From CAZDVK01 sp964508915 (lineage in GTDB: Bacteria > Pseudomonadota > Alphaproteobacteria > Paracaedibacterales > CAIULA01): a stretch of DNA of 64,000 nt. The stretch is taken from contig CAZDVK010000001.1 in NCBI GenBank assembly GCA_964508915.1, positions 117,360-181,359 of the forward strand, read 5' to 3'. Numbering within the stretch: the first letter of the stretch is position 1; each line of letters opens with the position of its first letter. Under the pieces are notes generated by a model. The model ran no database searches. It was not told the origin of the DNA and was given only the letters and a program-made list of their open reading frames with translations. Shown in pieces: positions 33,793 to 43,030 of this stretch. The translations under genes and the position numbers were made by a program.

Positions 33793-35325
33793 CTACATAG
33801 TACGCATCCGATAGCTTAACGCTTCTGCTACGTGCACACGCTCCACTGTTTCACTGTCAGATAAATCGGCAATGGTTCGGGAAACCTTTAACAGTCGATG
33901 ATACGACCTAGCTGATAACTTCATCTTGTCGATGGCTGACGCCAATAATTCTTGTCCATCTGGGCTTGGTATGGCACATAACTCAACTTGCTCTGGTGAC
34001 AAACGCGAATTAATATTAGGCGCATCCGGAAATCTAAGCTCTTGACGTTTTCGGGCTGTTATAACACGTTCAAGAACTTGACCCGTCCCCTCCTCTATTT
34101 TTTCTGTCTGCATTAAATCAGAAGCTTTGACTTCGGATACAAAAATACTGAGATCAAAACGATCCAACAAAGGACCGGATAGCTTTGATTGATATTCAGA
34201 AGAACAACGATCTGCTTTATGGCATTGTCGTTGAACATCACCCCAATAACCACATCGGCATGGGTTCATGGCTGCAATTACTTGAATATCTGCTGGATAT
34301 GTGGCGTGGTGATTGGCCCTTGCCACCACAATTTTACCTGTTTCCAATGGTTGCCGTAGCGATTCTAATGTGGCCCGTGCAAATTCAGGCAATTCATCCA
34401 AAAACAAAACACCTTTATGTGCTAAAGAGATTTCCCCAGGTTTACAACGGCTTCCACCCCCTACTAACGAAACAAGAGAAGACGAATGGTGTGGATCACG
34501 AAATGGTCGCTGATGAACAAGCCCATCATCAGGTATTAAACCAGCTAAACTATGGATCATAGTAACATCTAATGCTTCTTGCGGTGATAAAGGCGGTAAA
34601 ATTCCTGGCAAACGTTGGGCTAGCATAGATTTTCCAGCCCCAGGTGGCCCCATCAACAAAATGTTATGTCCACCAGCAGCCGCTATTTCAAGGGCCCGTT
34701 TGGCCATACTTTGCCCCTTAATATCTTTCAAATCTAACTTATTTGCTTGCTCATTAGCCTTATGCAACAAAGGTTGTGGCGGCGCTAAACAGGTTTTTCC
34801 CTGAAAATGGTGAATCAACGTCAATAAATCAGGCGCAGCTAAAACTTGAATAGCCCCTGCCCAAGATGCCTCACGGCCGCAGACCTCTGGGCAAATAAAT
34901 CCGCAATTTTGTTGGGCTGCATGCATGGCTGCCGGCAAAATACCGGTAACCTTTGATAAAGTTCCATCTAACCCCATTTCACCCATGGCATAAAAATTTT
35001 CAATCTCAATAGGGTCTAAAATCTTCATGGCTGCCAGAATGCCTAAAGCTACGGGTAAATCATAGTGAGATCCCTCTTTTTGAATATCTGCTGGGGACAA
35101 ATTCACAGTAATGCGTAAAGGCGGCAAGCTTAACCCCAAATGGTGAAAGCTAGCCCGAATGCGTTCCCGCGATTCTGCTACTGCTTTATCTGCTAAACCT
35201 ACAATGAAAAAATTGGGAAGACCCGGGGCAAAATGAACCTCTACCCCCACATGATTTGTGGTGATTCCCTGAAATGCAACGGTTGATACTTTAGAAACCA
35301 CAATAGGCAGCAGATTAATGAACAA
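33793..35325 (-). CDS. comM: YifB/ComM family Mg-chelatase-like AAA+ ATPase
   Basis: 510 residues. The N-terminal domain (GVEVHFAPGLPNFFIVGLAD) precedes an AAA+ core with Walker A MGPPGAGKSML, Walker B GVLFLDELPEF, and a zinc-like CRCGYWGDVQRQCHKADRC near residue 355. The C-terminal Mg-chelatase part has ARSYHRLLKVSRTIADL. ComM is a helicase that helps branch migration in natural transformation and may act in other recombination. The start is uncertain: TTG 35325 has AGG just upstream; a GTG at 35301 is also possible. No competence genes are nearby. Confidence 0.93.
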   Translation of the reverse strand: MFINLLPIVVSKVSTVAFQGITTNHVGVEVHFAPGLPNFFIVGLADKAVAESRERIRASFHHLGLSLPPLRITVNLSPADIQKEGSHYDLPVALGILAAMKILDPIEIENFYAMGEMGLDGTLSKVTGILPAAMHAAQQNCGFICPEVCGREASWAGAIQVLAAPDLLTLIHHFQGKTCLAPPQPLLHKANEQANKLDLKDIKGQSMAKRALEIAAAGGHNILLMGPPGAGKSMLAQRLPGILPPLSPQEALDVTMIHSLAGLIPDDGLVHQRPFRDPHHSSSLVSLVGGGSRCKPGEISLAHKGVLFLDELPEFARATLESLRQPLETGKIVVARANHHATYPADIQVIAAMNPCRCGYWGDVQRQCHKADRCSSEYQSKLSGPLLDRFDLSIFVSEVKASDLMQTEKIEEGTGQVLERVITARKRQELRFPDAPNINSRLSPEQVELCAIPSPDGQELLASAIDKMKLSARSYHRLLKVSRTIADLSDSETVERVHVAEALSYRMRTM

Positions 35326-35368
35326 CTACCTATAGGGTATGTATAAACTGTTTAAAAAAGGGTAAAAA

Positions 35369-35854
35369 TTAAACGTACTTAACTGAATCGATAACGTAGG
35401 CTTTACTACCGTTGGGTGTAACAACCTCTACAGAATCTTTTTCTTTTTTCCCTATTAAAGCACGGGCCAAAGGCGATGTAATAGACAAAAGGCCCTTTCG
35501 GATATCAGCTTCGTCACTACCCACAATTTGATAGGTAGAAACTTCTTCCGTATCTTCATCATGTAACGTAACTGTTGCACCAAACTTGACATCGGTGCCT
35601 GATACTTTTGTCACATCAATAACTTCAGCACGACTTAAGCGATCCTCTAGCTCTGCCAAACGACCTTCTATGAAACTTTGACGTTCCTTAGCTGCATGAT
35701 ATTCGGCATTTTCAGATAAGTCGCCATGCTCACGGGCTGCTGCAATGGCTTTAATGACATCAGGGCGCTCAACGTTTTTTAAGTGAGTTACCTCTTCCAA
35801 CAAAGCGTCATGCCCTTTGATTGTCATCGGTATTTTTTTATCCATATCATTCAT
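35369..35854 (-). CDS. greA: Transcription elongation factor GreA
   Basis: 161-residue factor that stimulates RNA cleavage by stalled RNA polymerase. The N-terminal coiled coil contains AIAAAREHGDLSENAEYHAA with the tip acidic residues D/E intact, and the C-terminal FKBP-like domain has ISITSPLARALIGKKEKDSV-type sequence. Start MNDMDKKIPMTIKGHD matches the family. Adjacent to comM on the same strand, with a 43-base gap. Confidence 0.97.
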   Translation of the reverse strand: MNDMDKKIPMTIKGHDALLEEVTHLKNVERPDVIKAIAAAREHGDLSENAEYHAAKERQSFIEGRLAELEDRLSRAEVIDVTKVSGTDVKFGATVTLHDEDTEEVSTYQIVGSDEADIRKGLLSITSPLARALIGKKEKDSVEVVTPNGSKAYVIDSVKYV

Positions 35855-35982
35855 TTTTTGTTTTAACTTTCCATTTTTTACAACGAAACCAGTAATACTG
35901 ACAGATTTCCCTAACCTATAAGGTATTAGTTTATAAAACCAGAAAAATCAATTCAAGAGATTATTTTTGACAGATATTGCAC

Positions 35983-36150
35983 TTATGAATCTAATAGACG
36001 CGCTTCATCGACCAGCATAACAGGAATCCCATTACGCACAGGGTAAGCAAGCTTTGCTGCATCGCTTATAAGCTCTTGCGTTTTTGAGTCATAGCGAAGA
36101 TTTGTCTTTGTTAATGGACAAACCAACAGACCAACAAGACGCGGATGCAT
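35983..36150 (-). CDS. Trm112/YcaR-family small protein
   Basis: 55 residues, MHPRLVGLLVCPLTKTNLRY at the start and AYPVRNGIPVMLVDEARLL at the end, as in the YcaR/DUF343 family related to the eukaryotic methyltransferase partner Trm112. Only one Cys of the usual zinc pair (CP-x-C) is present: CPLT replaces CPxC. It is 29 bases after rpmJ and probably co-transcribed. The bacterial role is not well known. Confidence 0.85.
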   Translation of the reverse strand: MHPRLVGLLVCPLTKTNLRYDSKTQELISDAAKLAYPVRNGIPVMLVDEARLLDS

Positions 36151-36179
36151 GCAATCGCCCTCACCCGTCACAAAAATTA

Positions 36180-36305
36180 CTAGCCCTGACGTGCCTTAAA
36201 ACGAGGATTTTGCTTGTTGATAACATACAAGCGCCCCTTGCGGCGTACAACTTTGCAAGCTTTATGACGGCTTTTTAATGTTTTTAATGAATTTGCTACT
36301 TTCAT
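36180..36305 (-). CDS. rpmJ: 50S ribosomal protein L36
   Basis: Too short for routine gene finding: 41 residues, MKVANSLKTLKSRHKACKVV and then RRKGRLYVINKQNPRFKARQ. This is the 41-residue alphaproteobacterial form that lacks the four zinc ligands of the classic 38-residue L36. It sits alone between nrdR and the Trm112-like gene. Confidence 0.95.
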   Translation of the reverse strand: MKVANSLKTLKSRHKACKVVRRKGRLYVINKQNPRFKARQG

Positions 36306-36405
36306 GCTTCACCTAAATATATAAAATCAAGGAAATACTACTGTTTTGAGGTACCTGATGTCAACGTATTTGTTTCTTAAATACGTTCATACCTTTAAAT
36401 CATCT

Positions 36406-36870
36406 TTAATTATTATTCTGGGCAGCATCCATGCTTTGAACAAAGCGAACAAAATCCTGAACGTTGTTAAATTCTTTGTAAATACTGGCGAAACGTACAT
36501 AAGCAACAGGGTCAAGATTAAAAAGTGCTTGCATTACCATTTCCCCAATTAACTTTGTCGTAATCTCTTGTTCGCCTGATGTTTCAAGTTGTCGCACAAT
36601 ACTGCTTACAACCCGCTCAACCCGATCAGGGTCTAAGGCCTGCTTATTCATAGATGTTACAATGGAATGAGTCAGCTTTTCCCGATCAAAAGGGACGCGA
36701 TCCCCATTTTTTTTAACTACCCAAAAATCCCGCAGTTGAATTCTTTCAAAGGTTGTGAAGCGTGATCCACATGCCTCACAGTTTCGACGCCTTCGAATTG
36801 CTGCCTGGTCATCGGTTGTTCTGGAATCTTTAACAGATGTATCATGATGTCCGCAAAAGGGGCAACGCAT
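36406..36870 (-). CDS. nrdR: Transcriptional repressor NrdR
   Basis: 154 residues. The zinc ribbon has the pairs CPFC and CEAC (MRCPFCGHHDTSVKDSR, NCEACGSRFTTFERIQL), and is followed by an ATP-cone domain with VVKKNGDRVPFDREKL. It represses ribonucleotide reductase genes in response to the nucleotide pool. It overlaps the 3' end of glyA by 29 bases; this glyA-nrdR coupling is common in alphaproteobacteria. A short C-terminal Gln/Asn tail is present. Confidence 0.97.
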   Translation of the reverse strand: MRCPFCGHHDTSVKDSRTTDDQAAIRRRRNCEACGSRFTTFERIQLRDFWVVKKNGDRVPFDREKLTHSIVTSMNKQALDPDRVERVVSSIVRQLETSGEQEITTKLIGEMVMQALFNLDPVAYVRFASIYKEFNNVQDFVRFVQSMDAAQNNN

Positions 36871-38128
36871 AGTCTTGATCCTGATAAATTGGGAAACGTT
36901 TACATAAATCCAGCGCCTGCTGCCTTACCTGATGGATGGCGGCATCTAGATTGTTTTCTTTTAGGGCTTGTAAAATATCACCGATCATATGCCCAACTTG
37001 TTGAAATTCAGCAACGCCAAAACCACGGGATGTAGCAGCGGGTGTACCAAGGCGAATGCCTGAACTAACCGTTGGTGGAAGTGGGTCAAACGGAATGCTA
37101 TTTTTGTTACAGGTTATGTGCGCCTTTTCTAAAGCATCACAAGCAGCGGCACCTGTGGTATTAAAAGGGGTAACATCAACAAGCATTAAATGGGAATCTG
37201 TTCCACCCGATACCAACAAACAGCCCCTATCAAGCAATACATCGCCTAATGCTTTTGCATTGTCTACAACCTGTTTAGCATACGCTTTAAAACTGGGTGT
37301 TAATGCTTCACCAAACGCGACAGCTTTAGCTGCAATAACATGCATCAAAGGGCCGCCTTGAATACCAGGAAAAACAGCTGAGTTTATTTTTTTAGCCATA
37401 GCTTCGTCGTTGGTTAAAATAATTCCACCGCGTGGCCCACGAAGAGTTTTATGCGTTGTGGAAGTAACCACATGCGCGTACGGCACAGGATTTGGGAAAA
37501 CACCACCTGCCACAAGGCCAGCCACATGTGCCATATCAACCATTAAATAGGCCCCAACAGAATCAGCAATAGAGCGAAAACGCGCAAAATCAATAACACG
37601 TGCGTACGCAGACCCACCAGCAATAATAAGCTTTGGTTTATGTTCTTTGGCTAAGGCCTCAATTTCATCGTAATCAAATAATTGAGTGTCTTTATCAACG
37701 CCATAAGAAACAGCATGAAACCACTTTCCGGACAAAGTAACAGAAGCTCCATGAGTCAAATGGCCCCCACACGCCAGTGACGCCCCCATAATTGTATCAC
37801 CCGGTGATAAAAGGGCTAACATAACAGCCTGATTGGCTTGGGAACCAGAATGGGGTTGTACGTTAGCAAACTGACAGTTAAATAGCTTTTTGAGGCGATC
37901 AATGGCAATTTCTTCAGCCACATCAACGGCTTCACAGCCTCCATAATAACGTCGCCCTGGGTAACCTTCTGCGTATTTATTAGTTAATACAGAACCTTGG
38001 GCTTCTAAAACAGCCTTTGAAACAACATTTTCTGATGCGATCAGTTCAATTTGCGTTTGTTGGCGTGTTAGTTCTGCCTCAATGGCTTTAAAAATAGCTG
38101 GGTCAGTTTGCTGAAGAAATGATGTCAT
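36842..38128 (-). CDS. glyA: Serine hydroxymethyltransferase
   Basis: PLP enzyme that makes glycine and 5,10-methylene-THF from serine. The 428-residue protein has the catalytic lysine in VTSTTHKTLRGPRGG, the ENVVSKAVLEAQGSVLTNKY substrate region, and YAEGYPGRRYYGGCEAVD. I started at ATG 38128, five bases after AGGGGG; a GTG six bases upstream is covered by that site. It is followed by an overlapping nrdR. Supplies one-carbon units for thymidylate and formyl-Met-tRNA. Confidence 0.98.
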   Translation of the reverse strand: MTSFLQQTDPAIFKAIEAELTRQQTQIELIASENVVSKAVLEAQGSVLTNKYAEGYPGRRYYGGCEAVDVAEEIAIDRLKKLFNCQFANVQPHSGSQANQAVMLALLSPGDTIMGASLACGGHLTHGASVTLSGKWFHAVSYGVDKDTQLFDYDEIEALAKEHKPKLIIAGGSAYARVIDFARFRSIADSVGAYLMVDMAHVAGLVAGGVFPNPVPYAHVVTSTTHKTLRGPRGGIILTNDEAMAKKINSAVFPGIQGGPLMHVIAAKAVAFGEALTPSFKAYAKQVVDNAKALGDVLLDRGCLLVSGGTDSHLMLVDVTPFNTTGAAACDALEKAHITCNKNSIPFDPLPPTVSSGIRLGTPAATSRGFGVAEFQQVGHMIGDILQALKENNLDAAIHQVRQQALDLCKRFPIYQDQDYALPLLRTS

Positions 38129-38146
38129 AGGCACCCCCTAAAAAAA

Positions 38147-38221
38147 TGGTGCCGCAAGAGGGAATCGAACCCTCGACCTCACCCTTACCAAGGGTGTGCT
38201 CTACCACTGAGCCACTGCGGC
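38147..38221 (-). tRNA. tRNA-Thr (anticodon GGT)
   Basis: Reverse strand: acceptor GCCGCAG pairs with CTTGCGGC region, D-arm GGCTCAGTGGTAGAGC, anticodon loop TTGGTAA with GGT, T-arm GAGGGTTCGATTCCCTC, and CCA encoded at 38147-38149. It lies just upstream of glyA. Confidence 0.96.
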
Positions 38222-38291
38222 GAAAAAAGGGAAACTTGAACAAATATTCCATACTTTGGGTACGTGTTGCAAGTTCATAAGTTAACTTTCG

Positions 38292-39707
38292 TTACTGTTC
38301 TAACCCCAAATGAGGTTTGTATTCAATAAATGAAATTGTTCGTATTTTATTAAACTCCCGCAGGCCAACTTTTGCCAAACGTTCTTGCATTAGCCCTTCA
38401 TGAACCTCTTCTTTGCTAGGCAATCTGACCGGCGGTGATTCTTTTGAACAAATCATAACAATGATAATACTTTTATCACCCTTCATAGGTGCAAAACATT
38501 TTCCAACAGGGGTTATGTGAATTAGTTTTTGCAGTTCATCAGGCAAATTAAGTAAGGGTGTTTTAGATGTAGACTCGCATTCATACCCCCATGATTTTGC
38601 CTTTGATTCTAGGTCATGACAGTTTTTTGATGCTTGAATTTCTTGAATGTGCCCCTGAATACGCTGAACATCACTTTCCTGCATACTTTCATCAAAAGGA
38701 ATAGCCAAACGTTTAAAGCTAATTTGTGTTTGACCAAAAGCTGACGCACCTGGTTTTTTAATATCTTTTAAGAAAATAATTTTATAGCCATTGCTAATTC
38801 TAATAGGTCTTGAAAAAGAACCAATTTTTAACCCTTCTAAGGCAGAAACCAAAGGTGTATCTAATTGTTCCTTCGTCAGCCAGCCCATGTATCCGCCTTT
38901 TGAAGCCCCTTGGGAAAACTGTTGTGCTAAAACCCTAAAGTTAGCGCCTTTTTGCAGCTGATCATGGATGCGATTAATATCATTGAGAACACTTCTTTCC
39001 GAAGCTGGGTTGTCCACACGTAAAAATATTTCAAGCAACTCATACTGTTCTCGCTTATGCTTTTCTTTCACTTCCTCTAAAGCCTTAGCTTCGTCAGCTT
39101 CAGATATTTGAACCATTCCGCTTAGACCTTCGCGCACGGTCCTTTCCCAACCAATTTGAGCCTTCAAACGATGCTCTAACGTAGCTAAAGCAATACCATT
39201 ACTACGAAACATCTGCTTAAGCTGATCCAAATTCATATTGTTTTCTTTGGCAATTCCTTCCATAGCTGCTTTAAGCTCTTGCTCGGACACCATAATTTTT
39301 TGCTCTTTAGCAACTTGCATTTGAATTTTTTCGTCAATCAGACTTTTACACACCTGTTCCTTAACAGATGCAATGTTTTGCGGCGTACTTTCCATTCCAG
39401 ATGTTAATAAAATAAGCAAAGAACGGTCATGAATATCTTGTAGTGTAATAACGTCTTTATTCACGACAATGGCAATTGTTGCACCACCTGGTACAAGCCT
39501 GTTCACACGTTCAGACGTTACTTTTTTTTCCAAGTCAGCTTTTTCTTTTAATTTCTCATCTTTTTGGGCTTCTTCTTCCAAAAAACGTCGCGTTGCATCA
39601 GGATCAGGCCCCAGGGAAGCGGTAGCCATGTTTGATATAAAGAATCCAAATATCAAGGAAAGAAAGTAAAAATTCATGGGTTTTGAACAAAATATTTGTG
39701 GTTTCAC
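38292..39707 (-). CDS. surA: SurA-like periplasmic peptidyl-prolyl isomerase
   Basis: Chaperone for outer-membrane proteins in the periplasm. The protein of about 471 residues has a hydrophobic signal (FYFLSLIFGFFISNMATAS), a charged linker, a SurA N-terminal domain (TIAIVVNKDVITLQDIHDR), and a parvulin PPIase domain (FRVLAQQFSQGASKGGYMGW, GYKIIFLKDI). The start is a GTG at 39707 with AGAG upstream; an ATG at 39677 is nearly as good. It stands divergent from lptF-lptG, a pairing conserved in alphaproteobacteria (lptF-lptG-lptD-surA), but lptD is missing between them. Confidence 0.9.
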   Translation of the reverse strand: MKPQIFCSKPMNFYFLSLIFGFFISNMATASLGPDPDATRRFLEEEAQKDEKLKEKADLEKKVTSERVNRLVPGGATIAIVVNKDVITLQDIHDRSLLILLTSGMESTPQNIASVKEQVCKSLIDEKIQMQVAKEQKIMVSEQELKAAMEGIAKENNMNLDQLKQMFRSNGIALATLEHRLKAQIGWERTVREGLSGMVQISEADEAKALEEVKEKHKREQYELLEIFLRVDNPASERSVLNDINRIHDQLQKGANFRVLAQQFSQGASKGGYMGWLTKEQLDTPLVSALEGLKIGSFSRPIRISNGYKIIFLKDIKKPGASAFGQTQISFKRLAIPFDESMQESDVQRIQGHIQEIQASKNCHDLESKAKSWGYECESTSKTPLLNLPDELQKLIHITPVGKCFAPMKGDKSIIIVMICSKESPPVRLPSKEEVHEGLMQERLAKVGLREFNKIRTISFIEYKPHLGLEQ

Positions 39708-39798
39708 GGTATTCTCTTTAAAGTCACAGAAGGATACGTACCATTGTTGAATTATGGGGCCCACTATAAGACCTATTGTTTTAAAATTCTAGAAAAAG

Positions 39799-40911
39799 AT
39801 GAAGCTTCTATTCCGCTATATTTTCTTTAAATCTGTTCATGTTTCGATGGCGCTGCTAATCATCTTGATTGGCGCCATATGGTTAACACAATCATTGCGT
39901 TTTATTGAGGTTATTGTAAACCATAATGTTGACTTGAGCGGATATTTTTCTTTGATCGTCTATCTGATCCCTGACCTTGTGGCCCTTATGATACCTATTT
40001 GTTTGCTTGTTTCAGGTTTGCACGTTTTTTATAAAATGAAGTCAGACCATGAATTGCATGTGATGCGGGCTTTGGGCCTAAGCAATTTATATATTTCAAG
40101 CCCCTTTATTTTGCTAGGTATTCTTTTTACGTTTTTAGCCTATTGGATCAATATTTTCGTAATGCCCTATTCTTTCAAAAAATTTCGCGACCAGGAATAC
40201 GCCATACGCAATCAATTTTCATCTGCCCTAATTCGTGAAGGAAGTTTTAATTTTTTAAAAGGTATGACCGTTTTCATCAAGGAACGTACAAATGATGGTC
40301 AACTAAAAGATATTTTCATATTCAAACCAGCGTCTCAAAAAGGTGAGCAGGAAAAAACCCTTACAATTTTGGCAAAATCAGGCTTTTTACAGAAAGTTAA
40401 CGACCAATACGTTATGGTTCTTCAACATGGAACACGCCAAGAAAAAAACGTCAATTCAAACGAAATCAGTTTTTTTGCCTTTGAAGAATTTGTATATGAC
40501 TTTTCAAAAGCACTTCAAAAACAAGAAGAACGTTCCGTAAAGCCTTATGAAAAATCATTAACGGAACTTTTTGACACATCTCATACCAATTATGATACCA
40601 AAACGTTGGGACGTATGCGCACCGAGGCACATCAACGGCTTATTACACCTTGGCTAGCTTTATTAGACATTCTCGTTGTATGCGCATTTATGTTACGCCA
40701 AAGCATGCAACGTAAGCGTGGTCGTGTTGTTATTGCAGCTGCAGCAACTACCAGTCTTGTTATGCACATATCTATTGTTGCGTTGTTAAATCTAAGCACA
40801 GAGCACCCAAAGCTACTTTACATCTTATACGGTACCCTCCCCCTACTTGCGCTTAGCCTTTTATTACTTCTTGAATGGAAACGCGTTGTACTTTGGTGGA
40901 ATAAATCATGA
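39799..40911 (+). CDS. lptF: LPS export permease LptF
   Basis: 370-residue inner-membrane protein (YjgP/YjgQ family) with about six transmembrane segments and a periplasmic beta-jellyroll in the middle (about 120-265). Segments YIFFKSVHVSMALLIILIGA and LYILYGTLPLLALSLLLLLE are the outer helices. With LptG and the LptB ATPase it extracts LPS from the inner membrane. The stop overlaps the lptG start by 4 bases. Confidence 0.94.
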   Translation: MKLLFRYIFFKSVHVSMALLIILIGAIWLTQSLRFIEVIVNHNVDLSGYFSLIVYLIPDLVALMIPICLLVSGLHVFYKMKSDHELHVMRALGLSNLYISSPFILLGILFTFLAYWINIFVMPYSFKKFRDQEYAIRNQFSSALIREGSFNFLKGMTVFIKERTNDGQLKDIFIFKPASQKGEQEKTLTILAKSGFLQKVNDQYVMVLQHGTRQEKNVNSNEISFFAFEEFVYDFSKALQKQEERSVKPYEKSLTELFDTSHTNYDTKTLGRMRTEAHQRLITPWLALLDILVVCAFMLRQSMQRKRGRVVIAAAATTSLVMHISIVALLNLSTEHPKLLYILYGTLPLLALSLLLLLEWKRVVLWWNKS

Positions 40912-42014
40912 TCACATACGTTTTTTCAACTTTAAATCGCTATTTTTGCAAGCAGTTTTCTTTTTGGTTCTTAACCACGACATCTTTCATCATGATTGTG
41001 GTAAGCCTGTTTGAATTTATCGAACTTTTACGCCGCTCTATGGGGAAATTCGATGTGGGGGCAACATTACTGCTGGAAATGGTTATCTTAAAGATTCCCC
41101 ATCATATACAAACGCTTTTACCATTCATTTTATTCTTTTCCGCTGTTCTAACTATTTGGCGACTTAACCAAACGCAGGAATTATTAGCTTGTCGAACCAT
41201 GGGGACATCTTTATGGCAATTTATCGCAGGCTTATGTCTGGTTCCATTTTTAACTGGTTTTTTTTACTTAACAGTTTTAAACCCCATATCTGCCGCTATG
41301 ACGGCCCGTCTTTACCAATTAGAGGAATCTGTATTTAAAAACACCATGGGAAGACTGTCTATTTTGGAAAATGGTTTGTGGTTCCGCGAATCTATCGACA
41401 GCAAAACAACCATTTTTCACAGCAAAGACTACCATATTCCATCCAACACATTTACAGATATCACCATTTATTTATTTGATGAACAAAATCAATACGCAGG
41501 GCGCGTTGATGCACCAGAAGCTTCCTTAGAAAACAATCAATGGGTTTTAAAAAACGCCGATTTTTGGAACCATCTGAATCAACTTAGCCATCACACAACT
41601 TTTCATGTGGAAACATCTTTAACAATCCGCAAGGTCAGGGAGGGTTATCTAGAGCCCAATCTTATTTCATTTTGGCAAACACCATTTTACATAAAACATT
41701 TGAAAGAAAATGGGCTATCGACAACCCGCTTCATTCTGTACTGGCATGGTCAATTGGCTAAAGTTGGTTTAATGCTTGCCATGGTACTATTAGCTGCAAC
41801 ATTTTCCATTCATCATGTTCGTTACCACAACATTGCCCGATTAATTTTATTCGGTGTTTTGGCTGGTTTTTTGATTCATTTTACAAACGATATTGTATAC
41901 GCCCTCGGGCTTGCCCAAAAAATTCCAATCTTTCTGGCAGCTTGGCTGCCATCACTTGCAACAACCATGTTCAGTGTCAGCATATTGCTTCACTTAGAAG
42001 ATGGGCGTTCATAA
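40908..42014 (+). CDS. lptG: LPS export permease LptG
   Basis: 368 residues of the same YjgP/YjgQ family, with helices such as FWFLTTTSFIMIVVSLFEF and LILFGVLAGFLIHFTNDIVY, and a periplasmic jellyroll domain (about 125-260). It forms a heterodimer with LptF in the LptB2FG exporter. It is coupled to lptF by an ATGA overlap. Confidence 0.94.
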   Translation: MITYVFSTLNRYFCKQFSFWFLTTTSFIMIVVSLFEFIELLRRSMGKFDVGATLLLEMVILKIPHHIQTLLPFILFFSAVLTIWRLNQTQELLACRTMGTSLWQFIAGLCLVPFLTGFFYLTVLNPISAAMTARLYQLEESVFKNTMGRLSILENGLWFRESIDSKTTIFHSKDYHIPSNTFTDITIYLFDEQNQYAGRVDAPEASLENNQWVLKNADFWNHLNQLSHHTTFHVETSLTIRKVREGYLEPNLISFWQTPFYIKHLKENGLSTTRFILYWHGQLAKVGLMLAMVLLAATFSIHHVRYHNIARLILFGVLAGFLIHFTNDIVYALGLAQKIPIFLAAWLPSLATTMFSVSILLHLEDGRS

Positions 42015-42029
42015 AAGTATGGAAAAAAA

Positions 42030-42088
42030 TTTGTGTCATATTTTGTCACAAATAATTTATTGTTTTTACGAATAAGTACGAATAATAC
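42030..42088 (+). promoter_or_regulatory. Inverted repeat and probable promoter of lpxC
   Basis: A 23-base inverted repeat (arms TTTGTG 42030-42035 and CACAAA 42047-42052) is followed by TTGTTT (42060-42065), 17 bases, and TAATAC (42083-42088). The repeat shares TTGTGTCATA with the site upstream of the porin gene. No T-run follows, so it is more likely a regulator site than an lptG terminator. Confidence 0.5.
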
Positions 42089-42124
42089 TTAAAATATTAG
42101 GATTATTTTCTTTATTTTGTAAAA

Positions 42125-43015
42125 TTGTTGTCATCTGCCCTTAACAACCCCTTGGTTTCACTTAACCGACAAGCTACATTGGCCCGTGCTGTTAGCTGCG
42201 TTGGGGTGGGCGTTCATTCTGGTAAAACAACAAACTTAACGTTAAGGCCAGCCCCCTCTGGTTCGGGTTTTCTGTTTGTCAGGTCTGACATTGACGGCAA
42301 TCAAAATAAAATTTCAGGTATTTACCACGCTGTAACCGATACACGTATGTGCACAACACTAACAAATGAACATGGCATTTCAATCAGTACTGTTGAACAT
42401 GTTCTAGCAGCGTTGGCAGGTGCTGATATTTCAAATGCGATCATTGAAGTCGATGGCCCTGAGGTTCCTATTATGGACGGAAGCTCTGTTCTTTTTTCTC
42501 AAATGATTTTAGATGCTGGTATCGCCCCACAAGAAACAACAGTTCCTTGGATTCGAATTTTAAAAACTGTACGTGTTTCAGAAGGCAACGCCTGGGCGGA
42601 ATATGTACCAAGCAACGAACGGATTATTTCCGTTGTTTTTGATGCTCACGGACGCCTTGAAAAACAGTCTTTTAACTTTCAATGGGATCAAGAAAGTTTT
42701 GAAGAAATTATATCCAGCGCACGCACTTTTGGTTTCTATGAAGATGCGGAAAAACTGTGGAATGCTGGGCTTGCTAAAGGGGCATCCCTTGAAAATACAG
42801 TTGTTATTCATGATAACAAAATTATGAACGAGGAAGGTCTGCGTTCTGATGACGAATTGGTTCGCCACAAAGTGTTAGATGCTGTTGGCGACTTAAGCCT
42901 GGCAGGGTATTACATATACGGAAAATTCCAAGGGTACAATTCAGGCCATGGCCTTAATAACAAGTTGTTGCGCGCCCTATTTTCCCAGCCTGATTGTTTT
43001 GAAATTGGCGTCTAA
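42125..43015 (+). CDS. lpxC: UDP-3-O-acyl-N-acetylglucosamine deacetylase
   Basis: Committed step of lipid A synthesis, a zinc amidase of 296 residues. Zinc ligands are in STVEHVLAALAG and VRHKVLDAVGDL (H and D), the catalytic Glu in VEHV-flanking region, and the C-terminal His in NSGHGLNNKLLRAL. The start is TTG at 42125, since no in-frame ATG exists upstream before the conserved LARAVSCVGVGVHSG. It is slightly shorter at the N-terminus than E. coli LpxC. The gene confirms that lipid A is made. Confidence 0.96.
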   Translation: MLSSALNNPLVSLNRQATLARAVSCVGVGVHSGKTTNLTLRPAPSGSGFLFVRSDIDGNQNKISGIYHAVTDTRMCTTLTNEHGISISTVEHVLAALAGADISNAIIEVDGPEVPIMDGSSVLFSQMILDAGIAPQETTVPWIRILKTVRVSEGNAWAEYVPSNERIISVVFDAHGRLEKQSFNFQWDQESFEEIISSARTFGFYEDAEKLWNAGLAKGASLENTVVIHDNKIMNEEGLRSDDELVRHKVLDAVGDLSLAGYYIYGKFQGYNSGHGLNNKLLRALFSQPDCFEIGV

Positions 43016-43030
43016 CTAAAAGTAAATCAC

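Noticed and set aside
42030..42052. Inverted repeat as a terminator of lptFG
   Set aside because: No T-run follows the stem, and it lies just upstream of the lpxC promoter; a regulator site is more likely.
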